A stretch of 64,000 nt of DNA from Suipraeoptans intestinalis. Its GTDB lineage: Bacteria; Bacillota; Clostridia; Lachnospirales; Lachnospiraceae. The stretch lies in assembly GCF_009696485.1 (NCBI RefSeq), contig NZ_VULY01000018.1:941001-1005000 (forward strand), written 5' to 3'. Positions 59,007 through 64,000 of this stretch are shown here, piece after piece. Position 1 is the stretch's first letter, and every line of letters starts with the position of its first letter. The notes under the pieces were generated by a model, which saw only the letters and a list, made by a program, of their open reading frames with translations, was not told the origin of the DNA and did not search any database. The translations under genes were made by a program, and so were the position numbers.

Positions 59007-60224
59007 TCCCAGTTCCGAAACGATTTATCTACCTTATGGAAATCGTTCCAAACAATAGCATCACCCCAAATCGAGAGACTCTTTTCCAATTTTTGCCTCT
59101 CATTCATTCTTTGATATATGGCAGCTATACTTCTATCTGTTGGCATTATCTTTATTATTTCAGACGAGGAAAGCGGTTCTGGCGAGTGCATATAGCACCA
59201 CCAGTAAACCGCTTTTATTCTTCTTTCTATTGAAAGTCCTCTATGATTTCTGAGCAGTTCTCTCAGTCTGGAATTAACACCGCCCTCTATTCGATTATTC
59301 GTTGCTGGCGGTTCAAAATCAGCCTTTAGTTCCTCTTCCAGGTATGTAAATAAGGTGTTCTCTCCAAACAACTTTAAAATTGATTTTTCAGCCTTTAAAA
59401 GTCTCTCATGAGTAGGCCTTTCATGACCTCTTTCATCTATTGTTTTCTCATTCAGAAATTTTTGATATCGTTTCATCCAATCAACAAATCTTTTTCCCCA
59501 TCTGTCAGCTTCTTCGTGACTCTTAATCTTTAATAAATCCTTTGCAAGACTATAAAGCTCTATACCAGCCAGAGTGTTTGGTCTGGTAGTTGTATAGCGC
59601 CTCACCTGACAGAATACATGAAATAAACATCTTTGATGCTCTGCATTAGGCCATGCTGCCTTTAGTGCTTTTGCAAACCCGCTTCCTCCATCAGAAACCA
59701 CCATTCTCGGTTCAGCGATACGCTTCATCAACGCCATCCATGCCCCAGAATGCTCATATCTACACAAATACCAACCAAGTACATTTTTCTCGTCACAGCA
59801 GATTAGAATGCACGCTTTACGACCAAGATATATACCGTCTAAAAACAGCACATCCTTAGACTCTTCTATCTTTGGAGGCATAGGCCATATTTCCCAGAAC
59901 TTTGCCGTCCTCCTTCTAAATGTCCTTCCTTCTCCGGGCATTTCTGACTGCGTTTCTTTTCCAAACAACCATTTTAGAAATAAATGAAACGCTTTAGTTT
60001 TGTTGTCTATTTTCTGTGTGAAAGTCATTTTACATCTGTTGCAAAACCATCTCTGAGATCCTGCTTTCGTTTTTCCGTATCTACCACATTTTTCTCCGCA
60101 AGCAGGACAATTGACCTGATACATTTAACCTTCCTCCCGTGACCATTATTTCAAGGAAGATTAAACCCCTTTAACTACAGTATTTTCAAGGCTTCAAGGT
60201 ACTTCATACCAACACGTTTTGTCC
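58984..60224. mobile_element. IS1249-like insertion sequence (IS256 family)
   Basis: 1241 bases bounded by perfect 17-base inverted repeats, GGACAAAACGTGTTGGT at 58984-59000 and its complement at 60208-60224. It contains one transposase on the minus strand. No target-site duplication is apparent (GGCTTATA left, ACCCTCAA right), suggesting rearrangement after insertion. Confidence 0.88.
59003..60124 (-). CDS. Transposase, IS1249/IS256-like
   Basis: A 373-residue DDE transposase. The N-terminus has two zinc knuckles (CPACGEKC and CNRC). Catalytic residues fit VLFLDGIYLGRK (Asp), MVVSDGGSGF (Asp) and NNRIEGGVN (Glu), with the HQRCLFH signature of the IS256 group between them. Frame and inverted repeats are intact, so the IS may be active. 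Confidence 0.9.
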   Translation of the reverse strand: MYQVNCPACGEKCGRYGKTKAGSQRWFCNRCKMTFTQKIDNKTKAFHLFLKWLFGKETQSEMPGEGRTFRRRTAKFWEIWPMPPKIEESKDVLFLDGIYLGRKACILICCDEKNVLGWYLCRYEHSGAWMALMKRIAEPRMVVSDGGSGFAKALKAAWPNAEHQRCLFHVFCQVRRYTTTRPNTLAGIELYSLAKDLLKIKSHEEADRWGKRFVDWMKRYQKFLNEKTIDERGHERPTHERLLKAEKSILKLFGENTLFTYLEEELKADFEPPATNNRIEGGVNSRLRELLRNHRGLSIERRIKAVYWWCYMHSPEPLSSSEIIKIMPTDRSIAAIYQRMNERQKLEKSLSIWGDAIVWNDFHKVDKSFRNWD

Positions 60225-60241
60225 ACCCTCAAACTTCTTTC

Positions 60242-60278
60242 AAAAAAGATTAACCCGTAGAACCGAAGTTCTACGGGT
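60242..60278 (-). terminator. Terminator downstream of tuf
   Basis: On the minus strand ACCCGTAGAAC, a TTCG loop and GTTCTACGGGT, followed by TAATCTTTTTT. It lies within the element, between the IS and tuf. Confidence 0.9.
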
Positions 60279-60332
60279 ATCTTACGTTTGGACACAACGT
60301 TATCTTGCGATAACAAATCCATATTCAGATTG

Positions 60333-60389
60333 TATTACTCGATGATTGTAGCAACACGTCCTGATCCTACAGTACGTCCACCTTCACGA
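60333..60389 (-). repeat. tuf-proximal att-like repeat
   Basis: The last 17 codons and stop of tuf, aligned to the copy at 55691-55747. The segment 60363-60389 is identical and probably contains the crossover point; the remainder differs only synonymously, as expected if an element-borne tail restored the gene. Confidence 0.8.
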
Positions 60390-61528
60390 ATAGCGAAACG
60401 AAGACCCTGCTCCATTGCTACCGGGTGAATCAACTCGATAGTCATCTCTACGTTATCTCCAGGCATGCACATTTCTACACCGTCCGGCAGGTTGCAAACA
60501 CCTGTAACGTCAGTTGTTCTGAAGTAGAACTGCGGTCTGTAGTTGTTGAAGAACGGAGTATGACGCCCACCTTCATCCTTTGTCAGTACATAAACCTGAG
60601 CAGTAAACTTACGATGGCAGGTGATAGAACCTGGTTTTACCAGAACCTGTCCTCTTTCGATCTCGTCTCTCTGAACTCCACGAAGCAGCGCTCCGATGTT
60701 GTCTCCTGCCTGAGCCTCATCCAGAAGCTTGCGGAACATTTCAACACCAGTTACAACTGTCTTCTTGCTCTCTTCTTTGATACCAACGATTTCTACTTCG
60801 TCAGATACATGAAGAACTCCACGCTCTACTCTACCGGTAGCAACTGTTCCACGTCCTGTGATGGAGAATACGTCCTCGATCGGCATCAGGAACGGCTGAT
60901 CTGTAGCACGCATCGGATCCGGAATGTAGCTGTCAACTGCAGCCATCAGCTCCATGATCTTGTCTCCCCAAGCTCCGGAAGGATCTTCCAGTGCTTTCAG
61001 AGCAGATCCCTGAATAACCGGAGTATCATCTCCCGGGAACTCATACTCATCCAGAAGCTCACGGATTTCCATCTCTACCAGCTCAAGAAGCTCTTCGTCG
61101 TCTACCATATCGCACTTGTTCATGAATACTACGATGTACGGTACACCTACCTGACGGGAAAGCAGGATGTGCTCTCTGGTCTGAGCCATAACTCCGTCGG
61201 TAGCAGCAACTACCAGAATAGCTCCGTCCATCTGAGCCGCTCCTGTGATCATGTTCTTAACGTAGTCAGCATGTCCCGGGCAGTCTACGTGAGCATAGTG
61301 ACGGTTTTCTGTCTCGTACTCAACGTGAGCGGTAGAAATCGTGATACCACGCTCTCTCTCTTCCGGAGCCTTGTCGATGTTCTCAAAATCAACTGCTGCA
61401 TTTCCTGCTACTCTCTCGGACAGAGTCTTTGTGATAGCTGCTGTCAGAGTTGTCTTACCATGGTCAACGTGTCCGATGGTACCAATATTACAGTGTGGTT
61501 TTGTTCTTTCAAATTTAGCTTTAGCCAT
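60335..61528 (-). CDS. tuf: Elongation factor Tu
   Basis: A 397-residue GTPase that brings aminoacyl-tRNA to the ribosome. GTP motifs: GHVDHGKT (G1), DCPGHADYV (G3) and NKCD (G4); domains 2 and 3 are complete and the end is GRVATIIE. Its own promoter lies at 61596-61624 in the fusA-tuf gap. The last codons are a duplicated att-like segment. Otherwise normal. Confidence 0.98.
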   Translation of the reverse strand: MAKAKFERTKPHCNIGTIGHVDHGKTTLTAAITKTLSERVAGNAAVDFENIDKAPEERERGITISTAHVEYETENRHYAHVDCPGHADYVKNMITGAAQMDGAILVVAATDGVMAQTREHILLSRQVGVPYIVVFMNKCDMVDDEELLELVEMEIRELLDEYEFPGDDTPVIQGSALKALEDPSGAWGDKIMELMAAVDSYIPDPMRATDQPFLMPIEDVFSITGRGTVATGRVERGVLHVSDEVEIVGIKEESKKTVVTGVEMFRKLLDEAQAGDNIGALLRGVQRDEIERGQVLVKPGSITCHRKFTAQVYVLTKDEGGRHTPFFNNYRPQFYFRTTDVTGVCNLPDGVEMCMPGDNVEMTIELIHPVAMEQGLRFAIREGGRTVGSGRVATIIE

Positions 61529-61595
61529 TTTGAATGTCCTCCTTATTCATGGTGCCGCAAAGGCATTTTTATTCTACATATCTAGCCTGACTTTG

Positions 61596-61624
61596 ATTAT
61601 ATTTCAAAGCCCGCCTTTTTTCAA
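61596..61624 (-). promoter_or_regulatory. Internal promoter of tuf
   Basis: On the minus strand TTGAAA, 17 bases, TATAAT, in the gap after fusA. Confidence 0.7.
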
Positions 61625-61641
61625 GCCTTTTCGGCTATTTA

Positions 61642-63759
61642 TTATTGATTCTTCCCTGCCAGTACCTTCTCCTGTACAGACTTCGGAACCGGCTCGTATT
61701 TCTCAAAGAACATAGAGTAGTTTCCACGTCCCTGTGTCCTGGAACGAAGGTCTGTGGAGTATCCGAACATCTCAGACAAGGGCACATAACCTCTTACGAT
61801 CTTTCCGCCGCCCAGGTCGTCCATTCCTTCGATACGGCCACGACGTGAGTTGATGTCTCCGATTACGTCTCCCATGTACTCTTCCGGCATGGTCACTTCC
61901 ACCTTCATGATCGGCTCAAGAAGCACCGGTGCAGCTTTTTTCATAGCATCCTTAAATGCCAGAGAACCTGCAATGTGGAATGCCATTTCACTGGAGTCTA
62001 CCTCATGGTAGGAACCATCGTAAACATTTGCCTTCAGTCCAACTACCGGGAATCCTCCCAGCACACCTGACTTCATAGCTTCCTCGATACCCTCTCCGAT
62101 CTTCGGGATGTACTCCTTCGGGATCGCTCCACCTACAACGGTAGATTCAAAGAAGAATACCTGTTCGCCATTGGCATCGGTAGGCTCGAACTTCACCTTA
62201 CAGTGTCCGTACTGTCCACGTCCACCGGACTGCTTTGCATACTTGCTGTCTACATCCACCGCCTTGGTAAAGGCTTCCTTGTATGCAACCTGAGGCGCAC
62301 CTACGTTTGCCTCCACCTTAAACTCACGGAGAAGTCTGTCTACGATGATCTCCAGATGAAGCTCACCCATTCCGGCGATGATCGTCTGTCCTGTCTCCTG
62401 ATCGGTGTGTGCTCTAAAGGTCGGATCCTCTTCTGCCAGTTTTGCAAGAGATTCTCCCAGTTTGCCCTGAGATGCTTTCGTCTTGGGCTCGATCGCCAGC
62501 TCGATAACCGGCTCCGGGAACTCCATGGACTCCAGGATTACCGGATTCTGCTCATCACAGATGGTATCTCCTGTCGTTGTTACCTTGAATCCGATCGCAG
62601 CCGCAATATCTCCGGCATAAACCTTGTCCAACTCTTCTCTCTTATTTGCGTGCATCTGAAGGATACGTCCCACACGCTCTTTCTTGCCCTTCGTTGCATT
62701 CAGTACGTAGGAACCGGAGTTGATCGTACCGGAATACACTCTGAAATAAGCAAGCTTTCCTACGAACGGGTCTGTCATGATCTTAAATGCAAGCGCTGCA
62801 AACGGCTCTTCGTCAGAAGAATGTCTAACAGTGTCGTTTCCGTCTCCGTCTACACCCTCGATCGCCGGGATGTCGGTCGGTGCCGGCATATACTCCAGGA
62901 TCGCATCCAAAAGCTTCTGTACACCCTTATTCCTGTAAGCAGATCCGCAGCAAACCGGGATCGCCTGACACTCACAGGTGGCCTTTCTCAAAACTCTCTT
63001 CAGGTCTTCCACAGACGGTTCATTTCCTTCCAGATATTCCATCATCAGATCATCGTCCAGGTCGCAGATCTTCTCTACCAGTTCAGCCCGGTACAACTCT
63101 GCATCCTCTTTGATGTCCGCCGGGATCTCTCCCACAAAGATGTCATCTCCTTTGTCGTCACGATAGATATACGCCTGCATCTCCATCAAATCTACGACTC
63201 CCTGGAAATCGTCCTCTTTTCCGATAGGCAGCTGCAGACAGATGGCGTTCTTTCCCAATCTTGTCTTGATCTGCTCCACGGCATTGTAAAAATCAGCACC
63301 CAAAATGTCCATCTTGTTGATGAACGCCATTCTCGGTACGTTGTAGGTGTCCGCCTGACGCCATACGTTTTCTGACTGCGGCTCTACTCCGCCTTTTGCA
63401 CAAAATACACCCACAGCCCCGTCTAATACACGAAGGGAACGCTCTACTTCTACCGTAAAGTCAACGTGTCCCGGAGTATCGATGATATTGATACGATGTT
63501 CCGCAGCACCGGCTTTCTGCTTTGCGTTTTCCTGAAGTGTCCAGTGGCAGGTCGTAGCGGCAGACGTAATGGTAATACCTCTTTCCTGCTCCTGCTCCAT
63601 CCAGTCCATGGTAGCATTTCCTTCATGGGTATTACCGATCTTATGGTTCACACCGGTATAATACAGGATACGCTCTGTCAGCGTCGTCTTTCCCGCATCG
63701 ATATGGGCCATAATACCAATATTTCTGGTCTTATCTAATGGATATTGTCTTCCAGCCAT
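61642..63759 (-). CDS. fusA: Elongation factor G
   Basis: A 705-residue translocase. GTP motifs: [15 protein letters not shown] (G1), DTPGHVDF (G3) and NKMD (G4); five domains with [14 protein letters not shown] (domain III) and the C-terminal [16 protein letters not shown] in domain V. Typical length, between rpsG and tuf. TTAGGAGGAAG precedes the ATG. Confidence 0.98.
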   Translation of the reverse strand: MAGRQYPLDKTRNIGIMAHIDAGKTTLTERILYYTGVNHKIGNTHEGNATMDWMEQEQERGITITSAATTCHWTLQENAKQKAGAAEHRINIIDTPGHVDFTVEVERSLRVLDGAVGVFCAKGGVEPQSENVWRQADTYNVPRMAFINKMDILGADFYNAVEQIKTRLGKNAICLQLPIGKEDDFQGVVDLMEMQAYIYRDDKGDDIFVGEIPADIKEDAELYRAELVEKICDLDDDLMMEYLEGNEPSVEDLKRVLRKATCECQAIPVCCGSAYRNKGVQKLLDAILEYMPAPTDIPAIEGVDGDGNDTVRHSSDEEPFAALAFKIMTDPFVGKLAYFRVYSGTINSGSYVLNATKGKKERVGRILQMHANKREELDKVYAGDIAAAIGFKVTTTGDTICDEQNPVILESMEFPEPVIELAIEPKTKASQGKLGESLAKLAEEDPTFRAHTDQETGQTIIAGMGELHLEIIVDRLLREFKVEANVGAPQVAYKEAFTKAVDVDSKYAKQSGGRGQYGHCKVKFEPTDANGEQVFFFESTVVGGAIPKEYIPKIGEGIEEAMKSGVLGGFPVVGLKANVYDGSYHEVDSSEMAFHIAGSLAFKDAMKKAAPVLLEPIMKVEVTMPEEYMGDVIGDINSRRGRIEGMDDLGGGKIVRGYVPLSEMFGYSTDLRSRTQGRGNYSMFFEKYEPVPKSVQEKVLAGKNQ

Positions 63760-63776
63760 TACTTCCTCCTAAATCC

Positions 63777-64000
<224 letters not shown>

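Larger units (their letters stand above)
55691..60389. mobile_element. Decayed integrative element in the 3' end of tuf
   Basis: A 4.7-kb unit bounded by direct repeats of the tuf 3' end. It carries a 102-residue protein, a gene remnant, a truncated tyrosine integrase, an excisionase-like gene, a divergent XRE repressor with three similar operator sites, a HEPN-like gene and an IS. Base composition is more A/T-rich than its surroundings. Loss of the integrase active-site tyrosine suggests it can no longer move by itself. Confidence 0.75.

Noticed and set aside
60425..61585. A 386-codon open frame on the plus strand
   Set aside because: It is antisense to the very conserved tuf gene and has no ribosome site or recognisable domain.
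62203..63375. A 390-codon open frame antisense to fusA
   Set aside because: A shadow of fusA codon bias; no homology or start signal.

Overview
The window looks like the chromosome of a gut Firmicute of the class Clostridia, most likely a Lachnospiraceae (Blautia/Mediterraneibacter-like). Supporting points are the gdpP-rplI-dnaB, rpsF-ssb-rpsR and rpsG-fusA-tuf clusters, strong GGAGG ribosome sites, a DUF951 protein, a class B sortase with an SPKTG-anchored adhesin, and a GH112 phosphorylase pathway typical of mucin or milk-glycan users.

Layout. 1-5.5 kb: a lipoprotein cut by the window edge, a 2[4Fe-4S] ferredoxin and the dnaB/rplI/gdpP cluster. 5.6-16.3 kb: a galacto-N-biose/lacto-N-biose (GNB/LNB) island with binding protein, two permeases, a sugar-1-P nucleotidyltransferase, N-acetylhexosamine kinase and GalE on the minus strand, an AraC regulator, NagB, and the GH112 phosphorylase with its own promoter. 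16.3-21.1 kb: rpsR-ssb-rpsF, sortase B, tRNA-Cys, a LUD protein and a water-forming-type NADH oxidase. 21.3-28.8 kb: a second glycan operon (GH129-like alpha-N-acetylgalactosaminidase, Gfo/Idh oxidoreductase, ABC importer) divergent from an AraC paralogue. 28.8-32.3 kb: M18 aminopeptidase, MgtE behind a putative leader peptide and attenuator, tRNA-Glu and a second tRNA-Cys. 32.6-46 kb: an APC permease divergent from a BusR-like c-di-AMP-type regulator, CdaR with glycerate kinase, a 5-oxoprolinase operon (pxpB-pxpC-hydroxyacid dehydrogenase-pxpA) followed by a DAACS carrier, LysR with a class V aminotransferase, and a phosphotransferase. 46-53.7 kb: a secreted cell-wall-repeat protein and a large thioester/VaFE adhesin whose 5' end is frameshifted. 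54.1-60.4 kb: a DUF4143 ATPase, then a decayed integrative element flanked by two copies of the tuf 3' end and carrying an IS1249-like IS. 60.3-64 kb: tuf, fusA and the end of rpsG.

How the genes may work together. The two sugar islands with paralogous AraC regulators suggest intracellular use of mucin core O-glycans: GH112 splits GNB/LNB, GH129 would release GalNAc from Ser/Thr, and NahK, the nucleotidyltransferase, GalE and NagB process the sugars. Items most worth checking are the acidic/proline leader peptide before mgtE, the BusR-like regulator with a 10-bp inverted repeat laid over a near-consensus promoter, the tuf-3'-end integration site, the frameshifted thioester adhesin with its predicted sortase, and the hydroxyacid dehydrogenase embedded in the pxp operon. 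All functional statements are inferred from sequence; nothing was tested by database search.
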